64,000 bases of DNA from Macrosoma leucophasiata (Eukaryota; Arthropoda; Insecta; Lepidoptera; Hedylidae). A program made the position numbers and the translations under genes. Shown piece by piece: positions 1-13,200 of this stretch. Below the pieces are notes generated by a model. It was not told the origin of the DNA, made no database searches, and saw nothing but the letters and a program-made list of their open reading frames with translations. Numbering within the stretch: the first letter of the stretch is position 1; the number at the start of each line of letters is the position of its first letter. Location of the stretch: the NCBI GenBank assembly GCA_036365455.1, contig JAWQUS010000023.1, positions 9,238,001 through 9,302,000 on the forward strand, read 5' to 3'.

Positions 1-514
1 CCTCTCACAATAACTTAAAAGCGACCTAGGCCCATCAGATGCTAAAAAAAGATGCTAAATTCGGAGCTAGATGATTCAAAATATTGTAATAGGATAGGTG
101 GAACTAATGGGCCAAATATTTACCTATTAATAAATAGCGTGATTTCCGACAACATGCCGTAATACAATGACTCATGACGCCCGAGATTGATAGACTTCAT
201 GGCGATTCATCAACTTAAGTGTTTTACGTTTGGTTTTACGCCTAATTGGGCGTAATTATGCGTTTTCAAATACGGATTGTTTTAAGATATGAATATCCAT
301 AAACTAAAATATAACTTCATGCCTCTATTCCCCGGAGAGGTAGGTAGTGGTAATGGTAACACGATTCACCAGGTAGGTACGTTTGGTCCCATATACCGAA
401 TAGGTGGCGAGCCTATTGCCAGTACGACTTGTGGTGGAGTGCTACTGCGGAGCTGGCATAGGCATAACCGCATTACAAAATCTAGGTACTTGCCGCTAAA
501 TAATGTTCAGCCTT
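1..514. other. No gene seen; SINE S2 remnant at about 305-440 (-)
   Basis: AT-rich flank. On the minus strand 305-440 keeps pieces of the S2 tail (CTTCATGCCT at one end, GGTGGCGAGCCTATTGCC at the other). The small open frame here is inside the repeat. Confidence 0.5.
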
Positions 515-690
515 ATCGCGTTCCGTTGATGTGGTCATGTACGACCCTGTAACTTTCGGCACAAAGGCATGTCAGCTTAGGCTTCAGGAGTGGCAATGCG
601 TCTGCGTCGAAATCTTTAGTTTTCATAAAGTTGTCTGTAGACTAGAACTGCATGCTTGTTTTCCACATCATAAAAAACCACAGGACCTAT
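515..690 (+). mobile_element. SINE family A, decayed 3' part
   Basis: Matches the A-tailed family described at 57075-57353 from TGTACGACCCTGTAACTTTC to an end CCACATCATAAAAAA. The 5' hairpin is missing. Confidence 0.6.
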
Positions 691-699
691 AACTAAACT

Positions 700-905
700 C
701 TTAGGTAAACATCCGAAAAATGGAAAATCTCTAACAGGCAAAGGTGTATTCTTTGGTAGTCCCAATAGTACCTGCTATTGGGCTTTTTTCCATTTTCTGG
801 AAATTTCCCAGTGCCACCCTCGGAGTTTGCCTGTTGCATGAACCTAACAAACGGTGAATCGTGACAGTTTGCATGTATGCTTGAATGCATACACAGGCCG
901 TTAAG
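700..905 (+). mobile_element. SINE S2 remnant
   Basis: Keeps TTCCATTTTCTGGAAATTTC and TTTGCATGTATGCTTGAATG from the S2 body and tail; the tRNA-like head is gone. Confidence 0.6.
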
Positions 906-2399
906 TTAAGTCTGCCTACTTCACTTCACGGCCACTATATTTGTAAGTAGTTATACTATCATCATAAACTGATCTAAAATAATTTGTTGCAGGTGACCTA
1001 TGGTATATCAGTCCATTAAACTTTGCTGATAAAATGTTTTAACTTAATGAGCCTCTACTTTGTTGGATTGAAGTAAAATCAGGATGATAGCATACTTTAT
1101 CGCTTCCTTCAAACCACTGAGGATAAAGGTTAATTCATTATTTTATGACATAAATGCAGGTCCTACAACATAATAAATTGTAAAACTAATCGCTTTTGGT
1201 CATAAACAATTATTAGATATTTATTAATACTAAACTTACCCTGCCACGCGTTGCTAAAAGCGTTGGCTAAATGTGGCAAAACATGTTCATGAAACCCCAT
1301 TAGCGAGCTGCAGCATCCTTCGCTGTAGATAAATATTGATGTGAGACTCTATTGAGTTTTCAGATTTCATAAACTCATAAAAACTTGAGGGTATAAGAAT
1401 GCATTGTGTGAAATATTCGAAATAATCGGTAAGGAACTTGGGGATATTTGCGATTTTGAATAAACTAAAATAAAATGTCTGCAAAATTAAATTCTGGGAA
1501 TAGTTGTTGGTTGTCTAGGTATCTTACTACACAAATTATGTACCACCGAAGAAGTTTCCGGTTATCCAAAACCATTGCAAATTAGACTTTATCGCCACAC
1601 ATACAAGGCGATGTGATGTGATCTACCTACCGGACACTTCTACGATGGTACATAGAACCCAAACCGATGACAATGGTATACTCGTACATAGGTTGGTACT
1701 CAAGTCGAAACAGAAACTCGTCAACTTGTAAACATAAATTATCGCAAACAGTTACGTAATGGCATAAACTAAATATGACTATTACCGGACCGGCTCTACA
1801 CTTTTATGAGAAATCCTTCACCTACTAATAATTAATCTTCCTAAGTATAATGAAGAACTGTGCATTAGAAGTAAATAATAACAAACTATTAACCGGTTCT
1901 GTTGGTGTCAATCCCCGTTGCCTGGCACAAGCAAGCCGTTTCTGGTGTAACGATGTGTCTCGAAAATAGACCGTAACGCGTCCTGATAATGTTCCATTCC
2001 ATTTATCATTAAGCTTCTATGTAATTTTGCAAAAATTGGACAGGAATGCCAGTAACATAAAACCTAAAATGACCGGATTCATTACAAATAAATAATATAG
2101 GTACGATGACTTTTTTGAGGAAATAACTTTTTTGGGTTATTAATTTTTCATTACCCAACATGCATTCAGTTAACATTTACATTAGGTAACACAATAATGG
2201 AGGCCTAAATTCAGATTACAAGACTAACAGAAATATGAATGCTGAACACTCATTTGACGGCAGATACGAGTAGGTAATAATATTTTACCAGAGACTGAAC
2301 CATTACTCGAAGGTCAGGCATAAGTGGATTTATTTTCGTTGAAGTTGATCCACGCCGACATTCAAAACTGAGAAGTACCTACTTATTAAGCACAAGCTT
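906..2399. other. AT-rich DNA, nothing recognised
   Basis: Frames here are short and have no protein-like composition. No TE ends were identified by eye. Confidence 0.5.
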
Positions 2400-2690
2400 T
2401 TTGTGTAATGGAAGTGGCAAACAAGCATGCAGTTCACATTGATGTTAAGTGATGACTGCAGCCTATAGAAACCCACACTAAGACCAAGGTCAAAATGCAG
2501 ATGCGTTACAACTCCTGAGGCCTAAGGTGTTATGCCTCTGTGCCGGAAATTACAGGGCCGTACATTACCACCTGACCGGAACACAAAAGTGCTGAACACT
2601 ACCATTTACCGGCAAGTATATTAGGTAATGCGGTGGTGCCTACGCCCGCGAGCTCCGTCACTGGAGCTCTACCACCAGCACAGACCAATC
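2400..2690 (-). mobile_element. SINE family A, near full length
   Basis: The hairpin 5' end (GAGCTCCGTCACTGGAGCTC as read on +) is at the right, and the T-rich complement of the A-tail at the left. GCACA flanks both sides as a likely target duplication. Confidence 0.75.
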
Positions 2691-2824
2691 AGCCTGCCTA
2701 CCACCAGTTACCACAAGCTACATTTAGTCTCGCTATAAAAACTGTTACAGGGTATATTATTGTGTTTTAACTAGGTGTAGATGGAAATATAATCTAAACC
2801 TCCTAGATGCAGTTCTCGGAGAAT

Positions 2825-4205
2825 CAATTCATAGAATCAGATACAAGTGATACATATCGATATGACACACTATTCAATGGAATGAACATTATCCTACTTG
2901 TCAGGTATGTAATATTGATATAACGATATAACCGGTATAAGTCTGAACAGTGGCAATGCATCAATTATTATCTTCACTGGTGATATCAATATTATCAATG
3001 CATCTAGACAAGCCAGGATCATTTCCGTCGGACCCGCATCTGCGAAGTAATGGTAGCTTGTAGAGAACTATTATTAAGTTACTTGTGTTCCACAATACTG
3101 TAGTCATTGAAATACAGTAAAACTACGTTGCTTTTTGGTTAATATCAAGTGAAGTTTATATTAAAACAACGGAAACTATAAATACTAGTAGGTACGCTGA
3201 TACTGCTTGGGAAAAGCCAAAACAAGAATCGATATTCTATGATGGTTTTATGGTGAATTTAAATATGCTTTTTTGTTACTGGGATGAAAAGTGAGTAGAA
3301 CATTTTTTTTTAAACTCGTCTAGAAATCATGAATTAGGTACCTAGAGTAAATAACTATTACACATAGTAAAATTAAAAAAATATATATTTCAATTCCTTC
3401 AAGAAAAAGAAAAACTTATTCGTCTTGATCAAAGTTATTCACTTAGCAGAGTTCCAAGTGCAGTCACTCCTGAGAAGAACTCCGCTACCTAACAGAGCTC
3501 TTTTAATGAGAGCTTAAATCAAGTAGGTACAGATTATCATGAAAATCAAATTATGTGAACGTCCAAAGCATCGATGCAAATAAACTGCTATCTACTAAAT
3601 GAGATGTAGCTCTTGCAAACCAGAACAGACCTGTCCCAACCAATAGCACTCGTTCACGAGTATGACGCGTTAGGCAGCAATTTTAGATTGACTTATAAGT
3701 CTTAGCCATAGATTTATAACACTAAAGTAGATAATAAATCTATGGTCTTAGCACTATGAGACTAATTACGGCTGAATAGCTTTTATTATGAGATGGATTA
3801 AACAATAATTAGAAAAACAATCCCGAAATAGAAAAACACACGCATAAACTCGGAGATTCACTATATAAAGGACCCATACCCCACCTGAGAGTCATCCTCA
3901 GGCACACAATTAATAGAATCAGATATTAAGTGAGACATATCGATATGACCGACCATTTATTGCAAATAACATTATCCTACTTGTCTTGTAATATTGATAT
4001 AACCGGTATCCGTCAGAACAGTGGCAATGCATCAATCTTCACTGATGTTATCAATGCATCTAGACAAGCCAGGGTCGTTTCCATCGGACCCGCATCTGCG
4101 AAGTAATGGTAGCTTGTAGAACTATTATTAAGAAACATGTGTTCCACATTACTGTACTTAGTCATTGAAATACAGTAAAACAACGTATTTGGTAAATGTT
4201 GGGTA
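2825..4205. repeat. Local direct duplication, two units of about 300 bp
   Basis: 2825-3118 and 3904-4188 share blocks such as TGCATCTAGACAAGCCAGG, GCATCTGCGAAGTAATGGTA and CATTGAAATACAGTAAAAC. Indels separate the blocks. The spacing is about 1.07 kb; family unknown. Confidence 0.7.
3399..3672 (+). repeat. Dispersed repeat D1
   Basis: About 270 bp shared with 61186-61490 (+) and 20370-20755 (-), including GCAGAGTTCCAAGTGCAG and CGTTCACGAGTATGACGC. No coding content or terminal structure was recognised. Confidence 0.7.
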
Positions 4206-4794
4206 TAACTATATTTAAACAACGGGACCTACAAGTAGTCTTCGCAGAACACTTAGAAAAAGCTAAAAAAAAGAATCGACAGACTGGTGTGAATTTAGCT
4301 AGTTGCTGCTAAGATTAAAGTGGAACAATTTTGCTTGATACTTTATTTATACTTATTAGTAAACGGTTTACCTTACCCTAGTTTACTAAAGCCAGTGATT
4401 TATAAAAAACCGGTCAAATGCGTAGAGTTCCGTCACGTTCCGTCCTAGTACTTATTATTAGATACATATTTGGCCGTATACTCAAACGTCGCTCAATTTT
4501 AAGCAACTCTCAAATGTGCGCTATCTCTTTCGTTTGAACGTGTTGTATAAAGACAGAAGACTTTTAAGTTCCACTTGGATTTAAGTGACGTTTGAGTATT
4601 TGGCCGATTGACGTGTAATTGAGTTTCGTATGTTATTATAAATACCAATAACTTTTGAGAACTTATACAACTTTCTTAACAAATTTCATAATTCTAAGTC
4701 AACGGAAAGCATACCTAGGTTTTTGATTTACATATTAAAATGTATGAAAATATGTACCTACCTACATAAACAGTCGTAATATGACTTATATTTC

Positions 4795-5042
4795 TGACAA
4801 GATGTTAAGTGATGACTGCAGCCTATAGACATCTACATAAAAACCAGAGGTAATAATGTAGATGCGTTGCCACCCCTGAGATCTAAGGTGTCATGTCTCG
4901 GTGATAGTTATTACGGGAGTTACCATCATTACCATCTAACCGGAACACGATAATGCTGAACACTACCATTAAGCAGCAGATAGGTAAATGCGGTGGTGCC
5001 TACGCTCTCAAGCTTCTACACTTGGAACTCTACCACCAGTAA
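4795..5042 (-). mobile_element. SINE family A, A-tail end lost
   Basis: Runs from GATGTTAAGTGATGACTGCA to the hairpin end CTACCACCAGT; the hairpin has diverged. Confidence 0.7.
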
Positions 5043-6714
5043 CTACAAGGTAGTTTTTAGTAGTTTGGTTCATCAAGCTAAACAACAACAACATTGTAAA
5101 GTACAAAATAAAATTCCCGATTATCTCCGATAAATTTGATTATCTCAGAGCGGCAAGGGAATTCAGACTTGAATATTAAGAATTAATTTCAATATATGTT
5201 TACACCTGAAGAAAAGTCTTGACAGATAGATAGACACACGGACAATAAAGTTACACTCTTTTTTTTTTTTGAAGTACGGAGCCGTAATTAGCCATATTTG
5301 ACGTATCACCGCCAAACAGATTCCAGTACTATAGGAATTTAAACCATCAAGACCAGCATTTACTTTACAGATTTCCTTTTAGATTTTTCGGTAAAATAAT
5401 TACCTATTAAGGAACATGTTTTATAGTTATTTTATCGTTTCGATTAGGTGCCTTTACTACATTTTATAAATACGACGATAAAGCATCATAAAAAATTATA
5501 AGATTGTTTTCACATTGCAGGTAAAGCTTTAATCTTTGTTATTGTCTAGAAATTCCATAGCATTTAATGATACTTCAACGAAGATTTCTGTTTCTTCCGT
5601 CAAAACAATAATTCTTGAGTTCATAAACTTTCTGAGAAATCAGTCCTGCGAACTCCATACACATCGTTTACATTCTAGTACCAATGTTCTTCTTTAACAT
5701 GCTGTCGATCACTTAACTCAATCTAGACTTAAACCGCGCGACTGTCTGTGACGTTAACTTCCTAATATTGCTATCATATTTTATCACTGACTAAGTTGTA
5801 CTTAACTGATAAATTACTTTGTCTATGTCATGAACTCTAAAACTAAAGCTAATGATAAACAAGAAGCGACACAGTTCACAATATACTTAATATAGATCTA
5901 CATCAACTTGTTAGTTGGGACGATGTGGTAATTTTCAGCGCTACTGTATCTGGTGTTTGAAACTGACACAAGATCCAAACGCCTTAGACTCAGAAATGGC
6001 AAAGTTTTTGCATTGAGATCACTATCTAGTTCTTATGTAGATGCGCATAAGTTGCAGTATTAACTTCACCGATCTACATCTACACTACACTAAATGTCAA
6101 ACTGTTCTCTAAGTAACTCTGTTCAAACCGCTCGAGGTTGATTCGTTGTACCTACATTAAAAATTGTAAATACTAAAACACATAAAATCTCTTCGTTGTA
6201 TCAGCATATATGTTTATTTAAAGAACAGCATTGTTGCAGTAAAACTTAGATAAATGAAACCTTGTGTGGTCTTTGTTAGGTTGGACCAAATGAGGCCAAA
6301 TGACGACTTGTAAATAACAATAGCCTATCTACAAACACAAACGTCCTCGCGCGAGAAATATCGTCTGTTTCCTTACTTTCCGTCTCGAACCCTACAGAAT
6401 GTGGGTTATTTACAATGATGGATAGAAAAGTAATTTCAGAAGTAACGGAAAACATGTTTTATGTGAAGAAACAGCTAACTAATGTTTCACTGTAGGGCAA
6501 AACGTATGAACTTTGATGAATACAGCCATGGCTTGGAAATAAACACGTTTGCTCTTCAAAACAGAAGCCTAGGTAATTTTGTTTTAAGTGTATGTGGAAA
6601 CAGGATTATTTAGTAACGAAGACTTAGATGATCTTCGAATTATAACACGTAATAATAATTAAATAGTAAACCTATACTCCATTCACCGATAACTAAATTA
6701 CCACCATTCATTCA
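5043..6714. other. AT-rich DNA, nothing recognised
   Basis: No frame, repeat end or RNA-like fold could be supported here. Confidence 0.45.
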
Positions 6715-6804
6715 AATCACTACCATTTAGCGGCAAGTAAATTAGGTAATGCGGTGTTACCTACGCCCTCGAGCTCCTACACTGGAACTCTACCACCAGT
6801 AATA
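6715..6804 (-). mobile_element. SINE family A, 5' hairpin end only
   Basis: Keeps CACTACCATTTAGCGGCAAG through CTACCACCAGT, about 90 bp. Confidence 0.65.
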
Positions 6805-6885
6805 ACTATAAATTAGAATAAACAATAACAAACATTGAAACTCTTGACCTTTGGGACTTCACCTTTCCTAACAAACAGTGCCGGA

Positions 6886-7012
6886 TTAGCCATATAGCAG
6901 GAGTAGCAAAAGCTACGGGCCCCGTGCCTGTGCCCAAAAAAAACACAAATATGTAATACACCTTAGCTATTCTCAAAGGGAGCGTTGACCACTAATTATA
7001 TTACCTATACTA
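6886..7012. mobile_element. hAT-type MITE, left part
   Basis: CAGTGCCGGATTAGCCATAT matches the left end of the complete copy at 46171. The right end has decayed. Confidence 0.55.
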
Positions 7013-7359
7013 TAGTACCGGCAGGGGCGGTTATACGTATTATTAAGAATTTTCGATTTAATTTGAATACTCAAACTTCTTATAGGTTTTTCAGTAATCT
7101 ATAGGCAAAGAACTATTTTCCATATTTTTTTCAAAATTTTAAGTTCAGTAGTTTCGGAGATAGGGGGAGAATGGTCAATTTTCGTCGTTTTTCTTAAATA
7201 ACTTCAAATTTGTTTGTGCAAAAATTATAAAAAAATATATATCTGAGATGCTGACAACAACCTCTTTCATTTGATATATCACACGACACAGTTTACGATT
7301 TTTTATTTTAACTTTCTGTTTTACCCCCCAATAGTGGCCCGCCTGTTTAAAATTTATTA

Positions 7360-7545
7360 TTTTACTTGACGTGTTCATCTTTGGGTCACGAATTTACATA
7401 TATTCATCAAATTTCAACTCAATCGGTCGAGTAGTTTCGGAGCAAATTGGCTGTGACAGACGGACAGACAGACAGACAGACACACGAGTGATCCTATAAG
7501 GGTTCCTTTTTTCCTTTTAAGGTACGGAACCCTAAAAATGTTGAA
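7360..7545 (+). repeat. Dispersed repeat tail with GACA run
   Basis: CAAATTTCAACTCAATCGG, then a (GACA)n run, then a GGGTTCC...GGAACCCT stem. The same tail type recurs near 44400-44530 and 46690-46830. Confidence 0.6.
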
Positions 7546-7804
7546 TGGTATCATTTGTCTAGAATAAAGTCTAGATGAAATTGTGGTTTACATGACATCG
7601 CGAGATCGATATTCCGTCAAGTTATTGACTTGTTCTTTATCGATATTGCGCTTGGGAGGTCCGCTTTACCTGTTAGTTTGTCAATGTCATTACTAATTTC
7701 TCCTATTCGTTAACCTAGTAAAGTAAATAAGGTAAACTGTATTAATTTTCTATTAGGTACCCGTAGTTTTCAATACTTATCTTCCTTAGAAATTAAAGAA
7801 AAAA

Positions 7805-7880
7805 TGAAAAGAAAAATTTTACTTCGGGCAGGAATCGAACCTGCGACCTCAGGATAGCCAGCCCAGTTAATTTCTAAAGT
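7805..7880 (-). mobile_element. tRNA-like SINE head, family S3
   Basis: The minus strand has a B box, CGCAGGTTCGATTCCTGCCC. The anticodon arm and acceptor stem are incomplete, so this is not called a tRNA gene. Relatives: 17700-17815, 40655-40760, 44265-44530. Confidence 0.6.
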
Positions 7881-7939
7881 TCACTCGCATGTGTTATTGC
7901 GAAAAATAAAATATTTCAATTATTATCTTCCTTACTTTG

Positions 7940-8222
7940 GTGGTGGTAGAGCTCCAGTGACGGAGCTCGCGGACGTTGGCACCACCGCATTACCTAATAT
8001 ATTTACCGCTAAATGGGAGTGTTCAGCACTGTCGTGTTCTGGTCGGTTGGTAATGTACGGCCCTGTAATTTCCGACCGAGGCATAACACCTTAGACCTCA
8101 GAAGTGGTAACGCATCTGCATTTTGACCTTTGGTCTTTGTGTGGGTGTCTATAGGCTGCAGTCATCACTTAACATCAATGTGAACTGCGTGCTTGTTTGC
8201 CACTTTCATTACATAATAAAAC
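7940..8222 (+). mobile_element. SINE family A, near full length
   Basis: Starts at the hairpin TGGTGGTAGAGCTCC and ends CATTACATAATAAAA. Confidence 0.75.
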
Positions 8223-8224
8223 TA

Positions 8225-8385
8225 TAATAACTATCAAGACATGACAGCTTAGGGCTCAGGGGTGGCAACGCATCTGCATTTTGACATCTGGTCTTTGTGC
8301 GGGTATCTATAGGCTGAAGTCATCACTTAACATCAATGTGAACTCATAATTGTTTGCCACCTTGCTTACATAAAAAAAACTAGGT
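8225..8385 (+). mobile_element. SINE family A, 3' half
   Basis: Starts inside the body and ends in TTGCTTACATAAAAAAAACT, directly behind the previous copy. Confidence 0.65.
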
Positions 8386-8434
8386 AAATTTATAATAATT
8401 AATATTTAAGTGCCTACTAATCACACAACAATTC

Positions 8435-8630
8435 GGTGGTAACTAATATACTTACCGCTAAATGGTAGTGTTCAGCACTGTCGTGTTCTGGTCAGTTGGT
8501 AATGTACGGCCCTGTAATTTCCGGCACAGAGGCATAACACTCAGGAGTGGTAACGCATCTGCATTTTGACCTGTCTTTGTGTGGGTGTCTATAGGCTGCA
8601 GTCGTCACTTAACATCAATGTGAACCACCA
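8435..8630 (+). mobile_element. SINE family A, internal part
   Basis: Third tandem-facing copy in 700 bp. It lacks both the hairpin and the A-tail. Confidence 0.65.
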
Positions 8631-9631
8631 ACTATATTTATTTTATTCATGCCCTTTTACATACCTTGTATTTTTCTTTCCTATGATAATATTTTCTGGA
8701 ATTGTTATACGAAACATTGATTATGTTTCGTACCACTCAATGGGAATAAAACGAAATGACAATGTATTGATGTTTTTGTTAACATAAGTACATTAAATAT
8801 TGTCGCTCCGGTGGAACCTCATTCCCGTGTATCTCTAGTGCTGTTTGCACGAATTGAGCAAACATCTACCAAAAGCTGGTCGAACGTGGAATCAGATTTA
8901 CTCTAAGCAAACAGAAACGCGTGCGCACTAAGGAGGTGCTTTAAATTACACTTATTCGTAACATTTTTTTTGAGTTAACAGTTACTTCCAACTGTTACTA
9001 AGAGCGTCGACTATTGATTTTGGAAAATTACACTATCATTGGCAGTTCTCTGTTAATTCGTGTGTGGTTCTATGTTAGATCATTGTTGATTTACGCTCGG
9101 CGACTTGTAATTATTTCACGGACTACATTACCAAAATAAAAGACGAGAAATTACTTTCTATTGTTTCATATTAGCAATGGAAATCGACTGAATATTAGAC
9201 GTCATGGAATTTATGAATGCAAAGTTGACTTTATTTTTTCCCATTGACGATTCTCGAAGTGTACCTTTGTGCCCCATAGGATAGGTAATCATGTGAACTA
9301 AGTGAAATCGAACAGTACAATGCTGCTGTATTTTTACACGGCGCGAGCTTTCACTGTGTCATGTTACATTTTATCTCGGCACAAACTAAGATCTTCGCTC
9401 GAATACTTTCATTCAGACGTCAAACGTAATTTTATTATTACACTCATCTCAATTATGCAGATAGTAATAAAACATATCTTTGTCATATAATATTCTTCTT
9501 CAAAACATGCGATGCCCTCAAATAAACAGGGCATACAATTCAAACCTCCTTTTAGGTATTACATAGTGATTGATGAATACTATAAACATATCACAGACTA
9601 TAATAGGTATCTACCATAAAACCCAAATACC
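8631..9631. other. AT-rich DNA, nothing recognised
   Basis: Open frames here are short and unlike known proteins. Confidence 0.45.
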
Positions 9632-9985
9632 AGCTTGGTCCACTTGACTCCCTACAAAAACGCGCCGTTCGTATTGTTAACGATCCAGAACTTACTGACA
9701 GGCTCGAACGTCTGAGCCTGCGCAGAGACATTGGGAGTCTGTGCGTGTTGTACCGTCTCTACAATGGTGAGTGCTCTGCTGAACTGATTGACATGGTGCC
9801 ACCGCCTCTTTTCCTACACCGTACTACCCGCTGAAGAAGAAGTTCCACCCTCACAGACTGGACACCTGGCAGTTCGTTCCTGCCCAGAACGTGTAAATTG
9901 TGGAACGAACTTCTCTCTGAGGTGTTCCCTAGGTGCCACAATAAGGGGGTTCTTCAGAAATGTCATACAGTAAATGACAGCGAAT
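9632..9985 (+). pseudogene. Jockey-type LINE, C-terminal remnant
   Basis: One frame gives PLDSLQKRAVRIVNDPEL and later LSLRRDIGSLCVLYRLYNGE, the usual end of insect Jockey-like reverse transcriptases. It then meets a TGA. HPHRLDTWQ follows in another frame and SFLPRTCKLWNELLSEVFP back in the first, so the copy is dead. It lies just upstream of the sha signal-peptide exon. Confidence 0.75.
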
Positions 9986-10176
9986 CTATACTTTTATGTA
10001 CAAAAATTTGGGGGGGGACACGTATTGCGTTTAATTGTAATTTATTTCGACATTTGTTTTGTAGAAAGTAATTCTTCTGTGCAAGAATTAACAATCAACA
10101 AATTGTTTGCAGAGGCACGTGTGGCGGCGCGGTGCGATGCGGCGGGCGGGCAGTCGGTCGCACGGCGCGGGCTAGC

Positions 10177-10267
10177 ATGCTGCTACTGGCCCTGTTCTCA
10201 GTCGCGGCTGCTGCCACTCTGGGCGACATCGCGCGACGGGACACTGGCGATGTCTTCACGCTTGTTG
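10177..10267 (+). CDS. sha: sha coding exon 1 (signal peptide)
   Basis: Residues 1-30. The ATG at 10177 starts a hydrophobic leader and ends with TLVG at donor GTTAGC, phase 1. The exon sits in a short GC-rich stretch. It probably begins at 10113, after an AG, with 64 nt of 5' UTR. Confidence 0.75.
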
Positions 10268-13200
10268 GTTAGCAAGTACATTACTAGCTTTTTCCCTTAA
10301 CTTTGCTTTCCAGGTGGGACAGCCAGTCTAGCCTAAACCCATATTTGACTTTACCTATTGGTTTTATTTCGATGTACCTACAGCAACATCAAAATTTTAG
10401 GAGACGAGCCACCAACATATTTGAATTTATTTCCGTCGCGTCGCCTATGGACCAAAGAGTATACAAATACCACAGTCACATATACCCAAATGCTTCAGGG
10501 TTGCCACATTTAGTATTTAGTTAATTACAATCGGGTTTTACGTTAGTTTATGATGTAGGTTATCGAAATAGGTAAAAAGAAACAAGAAAAAACCCGTAAT
10601 AACAATTATAGAGGGAAAACAAATTACGCCTCAAGGGTGGCAACGCATCTGCATTTTGACCTCCGGTTTTTTTGTCTAAATGTCTATAAACTGCAGAATG
10701 CACTTAACTTTCATGTGAACTACATTGTTCGTTTGCCACCGCCATCACAAAAAAGTTTTTTACTGGTGGAAGAGTCCCAGTGTAGGGAGTCGAAGACATA
10801 GGCACCACCGTATTATCTACCTAATTTATATGCCGCCAAGTGGTAGTGTTCGACACTATCGTGTTCCGTTTAGTTGGTAATGTATAGCCCTATAATAACT
10901 ATCACAGAGAAATAACAACTAAGGTCTCAGGGGTGACAACGCATCTGCTTTTTGACATCTGCTTTTTGTCAAGATGTCTAGGCTGCAGTCATTGTCTAAC
11001 ATCATTGTAAACTGCATGCTTGTCTGCCGCCATCATTACAAAAAAAATCCTTGAAAGGAGATGTTGCAAAAATTTATGGACCTCCGGCCATGTATTGTAC
11101 ACAATGTCATTAACAGGCAAAATCAATATAAAAACATTTTTTACTGCATATATTCACTTATTTAGCTTTGTTTGCAGTTACAAAACATTATTTGCAGTTA
11201 GAATTGCATCTCAAAACCAACATAGCGAATATGGCGGGCGATGTCATTTTGACAAATGCCGCTAATAACCTTAATGAAAATGATAAAACCGTTTAAATTA
11301 AATGTGGTTGTAAGTCTAAAATATATTCTTGAATTAATTAATTGTATTTTTTTCGGATTCTTATTTAATTTACCCATTTTTTCAAGTACTGTAGGTACCA
11401 GAGCCGAGCTCGCAACATCTCCTTTGATTTTTTTTAATGAAATGACGGTGGCATACCACATGTAGTTCACATTGATGTTTCTCTCTGTGATAGGTTATTA
11501 CGGGGCCATACCTAATACTTGAGGACTTTTGAATGACATTGAATCCCAAAATTTATTTTCTGTCACGTTAATCCTAAATCTTACTCTATCATATTACAAA
11601 TCTGCCAGTCTGCCATTCTACCAGTCTACGAAGAAGTGTGACGGTTTTCCAGTCTAGAAGTCTAACATTCTACCAATCTTCTTATCTGCCGTCCATGAGT
11701 TTAAACGTTCATCCCAATAACAAACAAAGAAATAAAATATCTGCAGAGAATAACTAGAAATACGACTTGTCGAAGAAATCTATTTAGTGCCTATGGACAG
11801 ATTTATAAAAAAGACACTAGGTACAGTGCTAATAACTACTATGTAAATACATAAAGTAAACATAAAACAGACATCTATACTTATAATAATATATACTGTT
11901 GAAGTGTAAATTCTGTACATTAAAAATATTGAAAAAATAAATACCAGGGGATGTTATTAGATCGATACCGAACACAAATATGTGATAAGATTTTTTTTTG
12001 TCTGTCTGTCTGTCTGTCTGTTTGTTCAAGCCTCACATAAAAACTACCGGTCCGATTACAATGAAACTTGGTATGATTATATTTTAACCTTTGGCGCACA
12101 ATACTTTTTATCCCGGAAAAATGTCTGTTTGTCTGTGTGTTTGTGCACGCTAATATTAGAAACGGCTTATTCGATTTGCGATTTTCACTAATATATTTTA
12201 GTAAGTTTCACTTAACATTTAGTGTTTGTTTCATGTGAATCGGTTCAGAAATAAAAAAGTTATGTCAATTTAAAGAATCGTATCGAATATTTTTAAGCTA
12301 TTCTGTATCTTAGTTCTATCGTTTAGGGGGTTTAGTACCTAATAGGTAAAAACGGACCCTACGGATAACTAATCCTCCGCTGTCTATCTGTCTGTCTGTC
12401 CGTCCGTCCGTCCGTCCGTCTGTCTGTCACCAGGCTGTATCTCATAAATAGTGATAGCTAGAAAGCTAACATTTTCACAAATTATGGATTTCTGTTACCG
12501 CTATAATGTAGACGCTTAAAATTTTCACAGAATTTTTAGGTCTTATGTTGTATTGTAGCTTCCATAATAAATCTATATACATACATACATACAAATAAAT
12601 AAAATTGGAGTGTCTGTTTGTAATATTAAAATAACCGCTTTTTACTAAACGCATATGTATGTATACACGGTACATATACCAAAACAACATTTTTTTCAAT
12701 TTTTGTCTGTCTGTCTGTTTGGCGGGGCTAATCTTGGGAACGGCTTGACCGATTTTGACGGGACTTTCACTGGCAGATAGCTGATGTGATAAGGAGAAAC
12801 TTAGGCTACTTTTATCTCCATACAACCAAACATACATACATAACTACATACAAATACATAGAATTTGAGTGTCTCCGATATTGACGGGACTTTCACTGGC
12901 AGATGGCTGATGTAATAAGGAGTAACTTGAGCTACTTTATCTCCATACAACCATACATACATACATAACTACATACAAATACATAGAATTTGAGTGTCTC
13001 CGATTTTGACGGGACTTTCACTGGCAGATAGCGGATGTAATAAGGAGTAACTTACGCTTCTTTTATACTAGCTGCGCCCACGACTTCGTCCGGGTAGATA
13101 CTGAACAATCATACTTTTTCTCACGTAGACGAAGTCGCGGGCACGGCAATAAATGAAAATAAGAATAAATATTATCAATAAAGATATCATCAAATTCTTC

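Noticed and set aside
9788..10300. Small genes upstream of sha
   Set aside because: The first frames lie on a dead LINE end; the next crosses sha exon 1 in another frame.
11998..12440. TGTC/CCGT runs as a CRISPR-like or regulatory array
   Set aside because: They are plain 4-bp microsatellites inside dispersed repeats, found at many other places in the window.
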